DNA of 64,000 nt from Hahellaceae bacterium (GCA_024234505.1 JACKOD010000004.1:527001-591000), one strand, 5' to 3'. Positions 27,452 through 36,069 are shown, counted from the stretch's first letter. Numbers and translations are program-made. Notes: a model not told the origin generated them from the sequence alone.

Positions 27452-27479
27452 TGATCTAACGCGAACGGTGCTGCGTAAG
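27452..27479 (+). promoter_or_regulatory. Candidate ECF promoter 1 (FAD oxidoreductase)
   Basis: TGATCT, 16 bases, CGTAAG, about 50 bases before the ATG at 27528. It resembles the TGATC...CGTA pattern described for ECF11/RpoE promoters. An equally spaced copy is at 28574-28601. Confidence 0.6.
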
Positions 27480-27527
27480 GTCGTCTATATTCCAATGAAA
27501 CTGAGTCGAAATTAAGGGAGTGGAGCT

Positions 27528-28505
27528 ATGCCTGTATCAAGCGTTGCAGTTGTCGGTGCGGGAGTGGCCGGGCTATGCGTTGCAAGCGAACTGGTTGCTG
27601 CCGGTGTTAACGTGACTTTGTTTGATAAGGCCAGAGGGCCGGGAGGGCGCTTGAGTTCGCGCCGTTTTGCTCAGGAGTCCGCCGTCTTTGATTTGGGCGC
27701 GCCCTATTTTACTGTCTCCGGTAACGACTGCCTGACGTGGACGGATGCCATGCAATCGAAAGGCGTGCTGGAATGCTGGTCGGCGTCTTCAAATGGGCCG
27801 ATAACCAATTGTTTTGTCGGAAGCCCAAGAATGAGTGCATTAACCCGAGAATTGTCTGAGGGGATCAATATGAAACCTCAGACTCGTATTGTGTTTATTC
27901 AGCGCGAAAGCGGGTTTTGGCAATTGCTGGATCAACATGGCGCAAAATGGGGAGGATTCGATCAGGTTGTGCTCGCCATCCCGCCGAAGCAGGCACTCCC
28001 TTTTGTTGAAATGTACCCTTCTGTTACGCGGATACTGGATGGGCAACGGTTGGATCCTGCCTGGGTGGTGATGTTGAGTTTTGGCAGAATGTTGCCTGTA
28101 ACGAATACAGTCATGCACTTCAGCTCCGGGTCGATAGAGAGGGCGATCCGCGATTCTTCCAAGCCGGGAAGATCGTCGCATCTGGATACCTGGATACTAC
28201 ATTCTTCGGGAGCGTGGAGTCGGGAGCATCTCGACGTAAGTCCTGCGCAGGTTTTGCTAATGCTCAAAAATGAGTTTAAAGGCCAAATTGACGTGAAAGA
28301 TGAACCGATGGAGACAGCCGTGCATCGCTGGTTGTATGCCAATCTCCCACCAAATGCACAGGTTCCCGAAAAATCGGGCATTGAAGTGTCTGATGTCGGC
28401 TTATGGCTTGCAGGAGACTGGATCGGTGGCGGCGGCGTGGAGGGGGCGTGGCGAAGTGGGCATTACGTAGCCACCCGAATTCTTGAACGGATTGCATTCC
28501 ATTAA
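27528..28505 (+). CDS. NAD(P)/FAD-dependent oxidoreductase, renalase-like
   Basis: 325 aa flavoprotein of the amine oxidase/renalase-like group. It has the N-terminal Rossmann dinucleotide motif VGAGVAGLCVASELVAAG, the follow-on ARGPGGRLSSRR that contacts FAD, and the C-terminal GLWLAGDWIGGGGVEGAWRSG that closes the cofactor site. The substrate is unknown. Proteins of this type are recurrent members of RpoE-ChrR regulons. The gene is divergent from the sigma factor and has a candidate sigma-dependent promoter. GGGAG lies just before the ATG. Confidence 0.9.
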   Translation: MPVSSVAVVGAGVAGLCVASELVAAGVNVTLFDKARGPGGRLSSRRFAQESAVFDLGAPYFTVSGNDCLTWTDAMQSKGVLECWSASSNGPITNCFVGSPRMSALTRELSEGINMKPQTRIVFIQRESGFWQLLDQHGAKWGGFDQVVLAIPPKQALPFVEMYPSVTRILDGQRLDPAWVVMLSFGRMLPVTNTVMHFSSGSIERAIRDSSKPGRSSHLDTWILHSSGAWSREHLDVSPAQVLLMLKNEFKGQIDVKDEPMETAVHRWLYANLPPNAQVPEKSGIEVSDVGLWLAGDWIGGGGVEGAWRSGHYVATRILERIAFH

Positions 28506-28573
28506 CAGGCGTTTCCTTTTGGAAATCCTGAGGCGTTGCTGGCCATCCTCTTATTCTTAAATTGTTTAAGAAG

Positions 28574-28601
28574 TGATCTGGTGAAGAATGCCGTGCGTAT
28601 G
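28574..28601 (+). promoter_or_regulatory. Candidate ECF promoter 2 (DUF523/DUF1722 gene)
   Basis: TGATCT, 16 bases, CGTATG, about 70 bases before the ATG at 28675. It has the same hexamer and spacer length as 27452-27479, which makes recognition by the neighbouring ECF sigma plausible. Confidence 0.6.
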
Positions 28602-28674
28602 TCTTGTATTGTTGAGTGGTGACGTCAGCAGTGAAAAGTGCTTTGGGTGGTTTATCCGTGTTTGGGGAGTGAGT

Positions 28675-29661
28675 ATGTATAGCTTGTTTGGTTTTTCTCC
28701 AGAAAACAAACCGACATTGGCGATTAGTCAGTGTTTGATGGGCGATAACGTACGCTTTAACGGAGGTCATAAGCAGTCGAGATATTGCACGGATGTTTTG
28801 AGTGAATATTTCAATTTCCTGCCGATTTGCCCTGAGGTGGAAATCGGGATGGGTGTACCGAGGGAGCCGATTCGTCTTATTGGAACCGACCGGGGGGTCG
28901 AGGTTGTGAGTAGTTCAGACTCCAGTAAGGTCTATACGCAATCGCTCCGAGACCTGGCGGATAAAAAAATCCCGTTGTTAAGCTCCGTGGCGGGCTACAT
29001 CTTTATGCAAAAATCACCTAGTTGCGGGGTAGAGCGTGTAAAAGTATACAACGCAAAAAATCACCCTCAGTGGACGTCTGCCGGAATCTACTCGGAGCGT
29101 GTTATGGCCAGATTGCCCTTGCTTCCGGTAGAAGAGGCCGGAAGATTGATGGATGCGCCTTTGCGAGAAAACTTTGTCATGAGGGTTTATCTCTATGCAC
29201 ATTGGCAAAAACTGCAGCAAGCATCAGGGTTCACCGCTAAAGGTCTGTTGGAGTTTCACCAATCAATTAAGTTATTGGTGATGGCGCACAACTTTGAGGT
29301 GTATCGAGCACTGGGAAATTGGTTGTCCTGCTTAAAGGGTCGTGATTTGTCCCAGGTTGCACATCGCTATTTCGAACTGCTGATGCATGGTTTGTCAAAG
29401 CCTGCGACAAGAAAACACCATGCGAATGTTCTTGCTCGTTTGCAAGGATTTCTGGGTAAAAGTCTGAGTGTGTCTGAACGCGTCGAACTCACCGAAGTGA
29501 TCGCACAGTATCGCAAAGGAATAATGCCGTTAGTCGCTCCGCTACTTTTAATTCGGCACCATCTGCGTCTCCGCGAGGATGACAAAGTGGCACAGTATGT
29601 TTTAAGTCAACGCTATATGAATCCCTATCCCCTGGAGTTGGGTTTGCGAAACGCAATTTGA
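28675..29661 (+). CDS. DUF523 + DUF1722 protein (YbgA-type)
   Basis: 328 aa two-domain protein of unknown activity. DUF523 (about 12-150) shows ISQCLMGDNVRFNGGHK, CPEVEIGMGVPREPIRL and QKSPSCGV with conserved cysteines. DUF1722 (about 190-310) is helical with FHQSIKLLVMAHN and LSQVAHRYFELLMHGL. E. coli YbgA contains the DUF1722 part next to phr, and this gene is likewise just upstream of the photolyase. ATG 28675 is backed by GGGGAG; the frame back to 28588 overlaps the candidate promoter and is unlikely to be coding. It is probably cotranscribed with phrB. Confidence 0.9.
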   Translation: MYSLFGFSPENKPTLAISQCLMGDNVRFNGGHKQSRYCTDVLSEYFNFLPICPEVEIGMGVPREPIRLIGTDRGVEVVSSSDSSKVYTQSLRDLADKKIPLLSSVAGYIFMQKSPSCGVERVKVYNAKNHPQWTSAGIYSERVMARLPLLPVEEAGRLMDAPLRENFVMRVYLYAHWQKLQQASGFTAKGLLEFHQSIKLLVMAHNFEVYRALGNWLSCLKGRDLSQVAHRYFELLMHGLSKPATRKHHANVLARLQGFLGKSLSVSERVELTEVIAQYRKGIMPLVAPLLLIRHHLRLREDDKVAQYVLSQRYMNPYPLELGLRNAI

Positions 29662-29712
29662 CCGGGATGACTTTTCACTTTCTCAGATGAAGATAAGTCG
29701 GGGTGGGTAAAG

Positions 29713-29760
29713 GCAAACAGGGTTGGAAGCGAACAGGGTTGGAGGAGAACAGGGTTGGAT
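29713..29760 (+). repeat. Three tandem 16-bp repeats before phrB
   Basis: Three consecutive units, GCAAACAGGGTTGGAA, GCGAACAGGGTTGGAG and GAGAACAGGGTTGGAT, share the core AACAGGGTTGGA and end one base before the photolyase ATG codon. GGAGG at the second/third junction can serve as the ribosome site. Confidence 0.9.
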
Positions 29761-29761
29761 A

Positions 29762-31180
29762 ATGATTCATTTGATGTGGTTTCGTACAGATTTGCGAGTG
29801 TATGATAATCCGGCACTCTACGCCGCTTGTGCTCATGGAGCGCGTGTAGTTGCCGTGTTTTTATATGCGGATGAGCAATGGCAGAAGCATGGGATCGCAC
29901 CTGTAAAGTTGAATTTTTTGCAGCGGCAACTGGTGAGTCTGGCACAAGATCTGGCCAGGCTTGGTATCCCGCTGAGGGTACTACCTGTACCGACCTATGC
30001 CAGTGCCGCTGAACAATTGCTCGCTCTGGCATTAAGTGAGGGCGCAAAGCACATCTACGCTAATCAAGAGTATGAACTCAATGAACGTATCAGGGACGAT
30101 CAGGTTGAGCAATTATTTAAGGCGCGTAATCTGGGGGTAATCTGGAGTCATGATCAGTGTTTGCTTGCACCGGGATCAGTTTTAAATGGAGAGGCTAAGT
30201 TTTATCAGAATTTCTCGGCTTTCCGGCGTAAGTGGCTGACGGTTTGGAAATCAGAGTATTCTGGACTAACGCCAGCACCAGCGATTCGTGAGGCCGATAG
30301 TGCCTTGCCCGGAATGATAGATTTTCCGTTCGTTATTAACCCGAACAAACATTGGGAGAAACTTTGGGCAGTAGGGGAAGCGCAGGCACATCTTCGATTG
30401 ATGCACTTTATAGAAAAAAAATTACCGGGCTATGCTACCTGTAGGGATTTTCCCGGTGAGCCAGGGAGTAGCGTGATTAGTCCGTACCTGGCGTTAGGAA
30501 TTCTATCGGTTCGCCAATGCTTGCAGGCCGCGCGTTCAGTGAATATGGGCCAAATAGAGGACGGCTCGCCAGGCGTCGTGAGTTGGGTAAATGAATTGCT
30601 CTGGCGGGAGTTTTATCGGCACCTGCTGATCGGATTCCCCCGGTTGTGTCGGTATCAACCCTTCAAGCCAGAGACGGATCGGGTACCCTGGTTGGCGGGG
30701 GGGAGTCTGTTTGATGCCTGGTGCAACGGACGTACCGGATTTCCGCTGGTGGATGCTGGTATTCGACAGCTTTTACGAACAGGTTGGATGCACAATCGGG
30801 TTCGAATGGTTGTGGCGATGTTTTTGACCAAAGACCTGATGATCGACTGGCGTCTCGGAGAAAAGTTTTTCATGAAGCATCTGGTGGACGGAGATTTCGC
30901 GTCCAACAATGGTGGCTGGCAGTGGAGTGCTTCAACGGGGGTCGACGCAGCACCTTATTTTCGAGTGTTTAATCCTGAATTGCAGTCGCGCCGTTTCGAT
31001 CCTGACGGTAAGTACCTTCGTAAGTTTATCCCTGAGCTGAGCGATCTGGATAACAAATCCATTCACAACCCTACGGTGGCGCAGCGAGAAGTCAGGGGCT
31101 ATCCACAGGCTATTGTTGATCACCGGGCCGCAGCAGAAATGGTTAAAGGGTACTTTAAGCATGTTGCTATGACTAGCTAG
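29762..31180 (+). CDS. phrB: Deoxyribodipyrimidine photolyase
   Basis: 472 aa light-driven repair enzyme for UV cyclobutane dimers. The N-terminal antenna domain begins MIHLMWFRTDLRVYDNPAL. The FAD-binding C-terminal half shows WVNELLWREFYRHLL, the class I signature region TGFPLVDAGIRQLLRTGWMHNRVRM and the tryptophan-rich GGWQWSASTGVDAAPYFRVFNP. ATG 29762 is chosen because it gives the family N-terminus; the upstream frame to 29723 is the tandem repeat. It is likely in one transcript with the DUF523 gene. Confidence 0.96.
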   Translation: MIHLMWFRTDLRVYDNPALYAACAHGARVVAVFLYADEQWQKHGIAPVKLNFLQRQLVSLAQDLARLGIPLRVLPVPTYASAAEQLLALALSEGAKHIYANQEYELNERIRDDQVEQLFKARNLGVIWSHDQCLLAPGSVLNGEAKFYQNFSAFRRKWLTVWKSEYSGLTPAPAIREADSALPGMIDFPFVINPNKHWEKLWAVGEAQAHLRLMHFIEKKLPGYATCRDFPGEPGSSVISPYLALGILSVRQCLQAARSVNMGQIEDGSPGVVSWVNELLWREFYRHLLIGFPRLCRYQPFKPETDRVPWLAGGSLFDAWCNGRTGFPLVDAGIRQLLRTGWMHNRVRMVVAMFLTKDLMIDWRLGEKFFMKHLVDGDFASNNGGWQWSASTGVDAAPYFRVFNPELQSRRFDPDGKYLRKFIPELSDLDNKSIHNPTVAQREVRGYPQAIVDHRAAAEMVKGYFKHVAMTS

Positions 31181-31290
31181 TGGCATGAGGTGACGGGTTC
31201 GTATGGCATGCAGCTGACACGGGCTTTGCTTCTTTTTGTAATGCGAGCTGGTTATGCTAGAAGCCCTTTTCTAATACCGGGTGTCTTCAT

Positions 31291-32487
31291 ATGTTGCGCT
31301 TGCCCACAAATGTCTGGCTATTGATGGTTTGCGGCGCCATAGCGATGTGTGGTGCGCCCATGATGGTTTTTGTTGGTGGCATTGTCGGGGCGGGTTTGGC
31401 ACCACAAGCCTCTCTGGCAACGCTGCCTCTGGCGATGATGGTGGTGGGCACGGCCACCGTCATTGTTCCAGTCACGCTACTGATGCAAAGATTTGGTCGT
31501 AAGATCATCCTGATTTCAGGGGCCCTGACCGGGGGGCTGGCGTCGCTTGGATTAGCGTTCAGTTTGCATGCCGGAAGTTTTTGGGGTTTTGTCTCTGCCG
31601 CATTCCTGTTGGGAGCGAATTTGGCGGTGGTGCAGCAATACCGCTTTGCGGCCATGGAATCTGTGCCCGTGGTTCAGGCTGGCCATGCTGCGGCCAGAGT
31701 TTTGCTGGGTGGGCTGGTTGCCGCCATCGTCGGCCCGGAACTCGCCGTGCGATTTAAATCGGCAGGTGGCGCGGAGTTTGTCGGGTCTTTTATCGCGCTT
31801 GCCTCGCTCTATGCTGTTGTGGCCGCGTTGCTGTGTTGCTACCGAATGGTACCGGCCGCAAAAGCTGGCGGTGAGAACCGTCAGGGACGCCCATGGGGTG
31901 AACTCCTGCGTTTGCCAGCCTTGTGGGCGGCGATTGTGTCGGCTGCTGTCGGTTATGCCATGATGAGTTTCATTATGACCGCGACGCCAGTCAGTATGCA
32001 CTTGCATTTTGGTCATTCGCTGGAAGATACCAAGTGGGTAATTCAAAGCCATATTCTGGCTATGTTTATCCCGTCGTTTTTTAGTGGTGCATTAATCGCC
32101 CGCTGGGGCGTGTTTCGCCTGCTGATAGCCGGTGTTGTTGCATATCTGGTGAGTATGATGGTCGCGAGTTCTGGGCAAGGTGTCGTTCAGTTCTGGCTTG
32201 CCCTTATTTTTCTGGGGATTGGCTGGAATTTTCTTTTTGTGGGTGGCACCGCACTTTTACCGTCAGTTTACCGACATCAAGAGCAATACCGTGTTCAGGC
32301 GCTCAATGAATTTTGTGTGTTCGGTGTTCAGGCGACTGCGGCGCTTTCCTCGGGGTGGGTCGCACACCGTTTTGGCTGGGATGCGATTGTCTGGGGATGT
32401 CTTCCGCTTCTGGTGTTTCACATTGGGGTTATTCTCCTATGGCAACGAGATCAAAGCCAAACAAAGTGTGAATCTCCTTCGGCCTAG
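31291..32487 (+). CDS. MFS transporter
   Basis: 398 aa membrane protein with about 12 hydrophobic segments of the major facilitator superfamily. The cytoplasmic loop between helices 2 and 3 reads MQRFGRKIILIS, the usual gating motif in shortened form. Other charged loops include ARWGVFRLL and VAHRFGWDAIVW. The family is near the YnfM/riboflavin-type exporters by general look, but the substrate cannot be read. It stands 110 bases after the photolyase, so it may or may not belong to the light-stress group. Confidence 0.85.
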   Translation: MLRLPTNVWLLMVCGAIAMCGAPMMVFVGGIVGAGLAPQASLATLPLAMMVVGTATVIVPVTLLMQRFGRKIILISGALTGGLASLGLAFSLHAGSFWGFVSAAFLLGANLAVVQQYRFAAMESVPVVQAGHAAARVLLGGLVAAIVGPELAVRFKSAGGAEFVGSFIALASLYAVVAALLCCYRMVPAAKAGGENRQGRPWGELLRLPALWAAIVSAAVGYAMMSFIMTATPVSMHLHFGHSLEDTKWVIQSHILAMFIPSFFSGALIARWGVFRLLIAGVVAYLVSMMVASSGQGVVQFWLALIFLGIGWNFLFVGGTALLPSVYRHQEQYRVQALNEFCVFGVQATAALSSGWVAHRFGWDAIVWGCLPLLVFHIGVILLWQRDQSQTKCESPSA

Positions 32488-32713
32488 TTCACAGATTACT
32501 ATGGCCGTGTGGAGGCGGGTAAGCATTTAAGTGCAGGCCCCTCGAACCTCTCACCGCTTTACGGTAGAATTTCGATCTAACCGGCAGCCATTTTCCCTCG
32601 CTGTTATAAATCGTGTGCAAGCAGGCAAATTGTGCTGATTCGATTTGATCTCAGCGGCGAACGGTGGGTGCGCATCCACGTGATTGAACGATAAAAAAGA
32701 AGCCAGAACGCTC

Positions 32714-34228
32714 ATGTTGCAAAAATACATAAAGAAAATCCTTGATGCTCGGGTGTACGATGTTGCTATCGAAACGCCTTTAACCTCGGCAAGATTTCTA
32801 AGCGATCGCTTCTCAAACAACATTTTGTTGAAGCGAGAAGACTTACAGCCGGTTTTCTCGTTCAAAATACGCGGTGCTTACAATAAAGTGGCACAGCTCT
32901 CGGAAGCCGAGAAAGCGAAAGGCGTGATCGCCGCTTCGGCGGGAAATCACGCGCAGGGGCTTGCTTTGGCCGCGCAGAAATTAGGAATAAAAGCGACGAT
33001 CGTCATGCCTCAGACGACGCCGGAAATCAAAGTGAATTCGGTTCGTTCGCGCGGAGCAAAGGTGATACTCAAAGGTGATGCGTTTGACGAGGCGGCCACC
33101 TACGCCCATGAACTGGTAGAAAAAAAGGGCTATGTGTACATCCCCCCCTATGACGATGAAGAAGTGATTGCGGGACAAGGGACGGTTGCTATGGAGTTGA
33201 TGTGGCAGCACTCCGCGCCCCTGCATGCCGTGTTTATTCCGGTGGGCGGTGGCGGGCTGATTGCGGGTATGGCGGCCTACATCAAATATCTTCGTCCTGA
33301 CATCAAGGTGATCGGGGTGGAGTCGGAAGAATCCGCCTGTCTATATGAAGCGTTGCGTCATAAAAAACGGGTGATCCTGGATGAGGTCGGTATTTTTGCC
33401 GACGGCGTGGCAGTCAAACAGATTGGTAAATTACCATTCGATATTGCCATGACCTGTGTCGATGAAGTGATCAAAGTGACAACAGACGAGATCTGCGCCG
33501 CAATTAAGGACGTGTTTGACGATGCGCGTTCTATTGCAGAGCCCGCCGGTGCACTTTCGGTCGCCGGGCTCAAAAAGTATGTCGAGCGTGAAGGGATCGA
33601 GAATGAAAATCTCGTTGCGATTGTCAGCGGCGCAAACGTTAATTTTGATCGCTTGCGTTATATTTCCGAGCGAACCGAAATTGGTGAAAAACGAGAAGCC
33701 ATTATTGCGGTGACGCTCCCGGAAAAACCCGGTAGCTTCAAGCGTTTTATTCAGGCGTTAAGCAAACGGAATATTACCGAATTCAATTATCGCTATGCCG
33801 ATCAGCAGGATGCGCGAATCTTTGTGGGTGTGCAGATAGAGCATGGCGGAAAGGGCCGGGAGGAACTGGTTGAGAGCTTGACCGAGGCAGGCTATCCGGT
33901 GTTGGATCTCACTGATAACGAACTGGCAAAGCTGCATATCCGGCACATGGTCGGTGGGCATGCCGCGAATGTTTGTAATGAAAAAGTTTTTCGTTTTGAA
34001 TTTCCGGAGCGTCCGGGAGCGTTAATGAAGTTTTTGATGTCGCTGGGAACGCGCTGGAATATATCCATGTTCCACTATCGTAATCATGGGGCGGCCTATA
34101 GTCGTGTGCTTATGGGCGTGCAGGTAGAGGATGGGGATAAAGCTGACTTTGTTTCGATGCTGGATAAAGTCGGGTTCCGTTACTGGGAAGAAACCCATAA
34201 CGATGCGTATCAGCTGTTTCTTGGATAA
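32714..34228 (+). CDS. ilvA: Threonine ammonia-lyase, biosynthetic (IlvA)
   Basis: 504 aa PLP enzyme converting threonine to 2-oxobutanoate, the first step to isoleucine. The catalytic domain holds the PLP lysine in VFSFKIRGAYNK and the phosphate-binding GGGGLIAGMA. Two ACT-like regulatory domains (about 335-410 and 430-504; KPGSFKRFIQAL and RPGALMKFLMSL) mark the isoleucine-inhibited biosynthetic form, not the short catabolic one. The start ATG 32714 gives MLQKYIKKIL, as in the family. The 226 bases upstream show no leader peptide. Confidence 0.96.
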   Translation: MLQKYIKKILDARVYDVAIETPLTSARFLSDRFSNNILLKREDLQPVFSFKIRGAYNKVAQLSEAEKAKGVIAASAGNHAQGLALAAQKLGIKATIVMPQTTPEIKVNSVRSRGAKVILKGDAFDEAATYAHELVEKKGYVYIPPYDDEEVIAGQGTVAMELMWQHSAPLHAVFIPVGGGGLIAGMAAYIKYLRPDIKVIGVESEESACLYEALRHKKRVILDEVGIFADGVAVKQIGKLPFDIAMTCVDEVIKVTTDEICAAIKDVFDDARSIAEPAGALSVAGLKKYVEREGIENENLVAIVSGANVNFDRLRYISERTEIGEKREAIIAVTLPEKPGSFKRFIQALSKRNITEFNYRYADQQDARIFVGVQIEHGGKGREELVESLTEAGYPVLDLTDNELAKLHIRHMVGGHAANVCNEKVFRFEFPERPGALMKFLMSLGTRWNISMFHYRNHGAAYSRVLMGVQVEDGDKADFVSMLDKVGFRYWEETHNDAYQLFLG

Positions 34229-34570
34229 ATTGTTTAATTTTACGCTATTCGGTGCCCGGGCTCGATGACATGATCAGCCTGGGTGACGCGGTGTGTTCCT
34301 CGCACAGGATGTGAAAAAGTTGACGCTTGATTCAAAAATCAAATATATTTTTTGCAAATTTTGTAAAATTTCGTATCCTGAATATAAGTCATGGGCTTAG
34401 CTCAGTCTTTTAACATTTTGGTTAGGTTTATCACACTAACTTGATGGCTTTGCTAACGCGACTTTTTACAGGGCCTCTCGGTCAATAAATGAAGTTTTAG
34501 TACGAGAGATTAAATTCACGGTAACTGCCGACGACATACAGGGTCGGTTAAATATGCCAGAGAGAACACA
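34229..34570 (+). promoter_or_regulatory. Promoter and structured leader of a small membrane protein
   Basis: A plausible promoter is TTGCAA (34352-34357), 16 bp, TATCCT (34374-34379). It is followed by a leader of about 185 nt with three successive small stems: GTTAG/CTAAC (34421-34440), CTCTCG/CGAGAG (34475-34508) and CCGAC/GTCGG (34528-34547). The ribosome site AGAGAG precedes the ATG at 34571. I recognise no known riboswitch. Confidence 0.45.
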
Positions 34571-34717
34571 ATGAAGCGCAGACCGGATGGTATCATCGCA
34601 TTGGTCATTATATTTTGTATTGGTTTGGCTGTGAGTGGCTTTACATCTATTTTCAGTGCAAGTGAGCGGTCTCAGCCGCCTGCGAGTGTTGCGATGGTTA
34701 TGCCTGCGATACGATAG
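34571..34717 (+). CDS. 48-residue single-TM small protein
   Basis: Reads MKRRPDGIIALVIIFCIGLAV and onward: a basic, positive-inside N-terminus, one hydrophobic helix (about residues 8-28) and a short polar tail ending VMPAIR. This is the layout of an inner-membrane micropeptide. The ATG has an AGAGAG ribosome site and a well-placed promoter upstream. There are no cysteines beyond one in the helix. It is too short for family assignment, and I do not recognise it. It converges with fau 26 bases away. Confidence 0.6.
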   Translation: MKRRPDGIIALVIIFCIGLAVSGFTSIFSASERSQPPASVAMVMPAIR

Positions 34718-34742
34718 TCTGAATTGCCGGCTTTAATCTTTT

Positions 34743-35369
34743 CTATCCGTTTTCTGATACGCGTTTTTTAAGGGCGTTCGAAGCCGGGTAGAAATGCTTC
34801 TCAGTAAAAATCCCGTCTAACGGAATGTCCCAGGATTCAATCGGTAATGCCGCCGTGCATTGGAAGTCGTGAGCTAATCCGCACAGTCGCACCGTCCTGC
34901 TGCCATCTTTTGCAAATGCGAAAGTTCGATCATAAAAGCCCCCTCCCATTCCGAGCCGCCCACCTTGTTTGTCAAAGGCCACTAAGGGCATAAAAATCAG
35001 ACTGATCGACCAAGGAGGCCGTCTGACTGTATTTCTGAGCGCCGGCTCGGCGATATCAAAAATATTCTGTCGCAAACGGGTTTTTTGTGTGTATGCGAAA
35101 AACCATAGACGGTTGTGACGAATAGGGTGAAGTACGGGAAGAAAGCAATGCTTTCTTTGCTTCCAGGCGAGTTTTACTATCTGTGCGGGATCAATTTCGC
35201 CATCATTAGCGAGATAGATAGCTATTGATTTACTGCGTAAAAATAATGGGTGACTTTGTATTTGCCGGGCAAGTAGCGTTGCTGCAACGGCTTGCTCGTG
35301 TTTGCTCAGACGGCGTCGTTGCTGTCGCATTTGTTGACGCAATGCTTTTCGGTCGGGCGTCTGGGTCAT
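34743..35369 (-). CDS. fau: 5-formyltetrahydrofolate cyclo-ligase
   Basis: 208 aa ATP-dependent enzyme (E. coli YgfA) that converts 5-formyl-THF to methenyl-THF. It shows the N-terminal basic helix RQQMRQQRRRLSKHEQ, the SIAIYLANDGEIDP stretch and the phosphate/ATP loop RLGMGGGFYDR. As in many gammaproteobacteria it lies just downstream of 6S RNA, from whose transcript it can be expressed. The ATG at 35369 begins MTQTPDRKALR. It has no separate clear promoter. Confidence 0.94.
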   Translation of the reverse strand: MTQTPDRKALRQQMRQQRRRLSKHEQAVAATLLARQIQSHPLFLRSKSIAIYLANDGEIDPAQIVKLAWKQRKHCFLPVLHPIRHNRLWFFAYTQKTRLRQNIFDIAEPALRNTVRRPPWSISLIFMPLVAFDKQGGRLGMGGGFYDRTFAFAKDGSRTVRLCGLAHDFQCTAALPIESWDIPLDGIFTEKHFYPASNALKKRVSENG

Positions 35370-35469
35370 TTCGGGATTGTTCGGCGGTTGGCTCAGTCAG
35401 CGTCAGCAAGAGACGAAGTGTTGCTGGTGATTAAAACCGTTGCTGACAAAACAGAATGGTAAATAGAAA

Positions 35470-35652
35470 AAGCTCCCCACACTTGCCGCTGCCGGACAAG
35501 ACCTTGAACCCTGAGGCTCAAGGCGGTGACAACTGCAACAAATTAGGCTTTCCTCCGAAAAGGACATGCTCACATTGTCTGCAAAAAGCCACCTGGTATG
35601 AATTTATCGGCTCGAGGACGTGTCCAACTGGCAAACAGTGCAGGGAACTCTG
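35470..35652 (-). ncRNA. ssrS: 6S RNA
   Basis: About 183 nt regulatory RNA that binds sigma-70 RNA polymerase by mimicking an open promoter. The minus strand shows the conserved GAGCCGATA..TTCATACCA of the 5' arm and CCTTGAGCCTCAGGGTTCAAGG of the 3' arm. The ends pair (GTTCCCTGCACT..TTGCC with GGCAAGTGTGGGGAGC). A perfect -10 (TATAAT, minus strand, 35664-35659) places the 5' end near 35652. Its position between zapA and fau is the standard one. The exact ends are estimated to a few bases. Confidence 0.92.
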
Positions 35653-35728
35653 GTGCCCATTATACCGTTGAATAGCGAGCTGTAAAAACAAAATAACGGG
35701 AGTTTTACGAAATTCTACATTTTCGTGG

Positions 35729-36016
35729 TTAGGGTACTTTTGCCAGGATGCTGTCGAGATCCTGACTCATCTGAATAATGAGCTGATGAGTTGCTTCGGA
35801 CAGATGCGACCCTTGCTGCAACTCATAGGCAATATTGAGTGCCGCCATAACGGCAATACGTTCCGTGCCGAAAACTTTTCCGGAATTACGGATTTCCCGC
35901 ATTTTCTGATCCAGATATTTAGCGGCAGATTCGAGTTTTGCTCGTGCCTCGGGTGGACAGGCAACGTTGTATTCTTTATCCAGAATCCGAACTTCTAAGG
36001 TGTTCTTTTCAGCCAT
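35729..36016 (-). CDS. zapA: Cell division protein ZapA
   Basis: 95 aa FtsZ-ring stabiliser that bundles FtsZ protofilaments. It begins MAEKNTLEVRILDKEYNVACP, matching the FtsZ-binding head, and the C-terminal half is the dimer/tetramer helix (YLDQKMREIRNSG, ALNIAYELQ). The ATG at 36016 has GGAG at proper distance; the frame extends five codons further. It follows the ZapB-like gene by about 50 bases and precedes 6S RNA. Confidence 0.93.
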   Translation of the reverse strand: MAEKNTLEVRILDKEYNVACPPEARAKLESAAKYLDQKMREIRNSGKVFGTERIAVMAALNIAYELQQGSHLSEATHQLIIQMSQDLDSILAKVP

Positions 36017-36069
36017 GAGGCCTTGCTCCAATAATCATCAGTGCTTCAAATCCGGTTTAACGAACCAAA

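Noticed and set aside
27364..27495. Longer N-terminus for the ECF sigma factor
   Set aside because: Would add 44 residues not seen in this family and overlap the candidate promoter of the divergent FAD gene.
29713..29760. CRISPR-like repetition before phrB
   Set aside because: Units are only 16 bp, directly adjacent with no spacers, and no cas genes are present.
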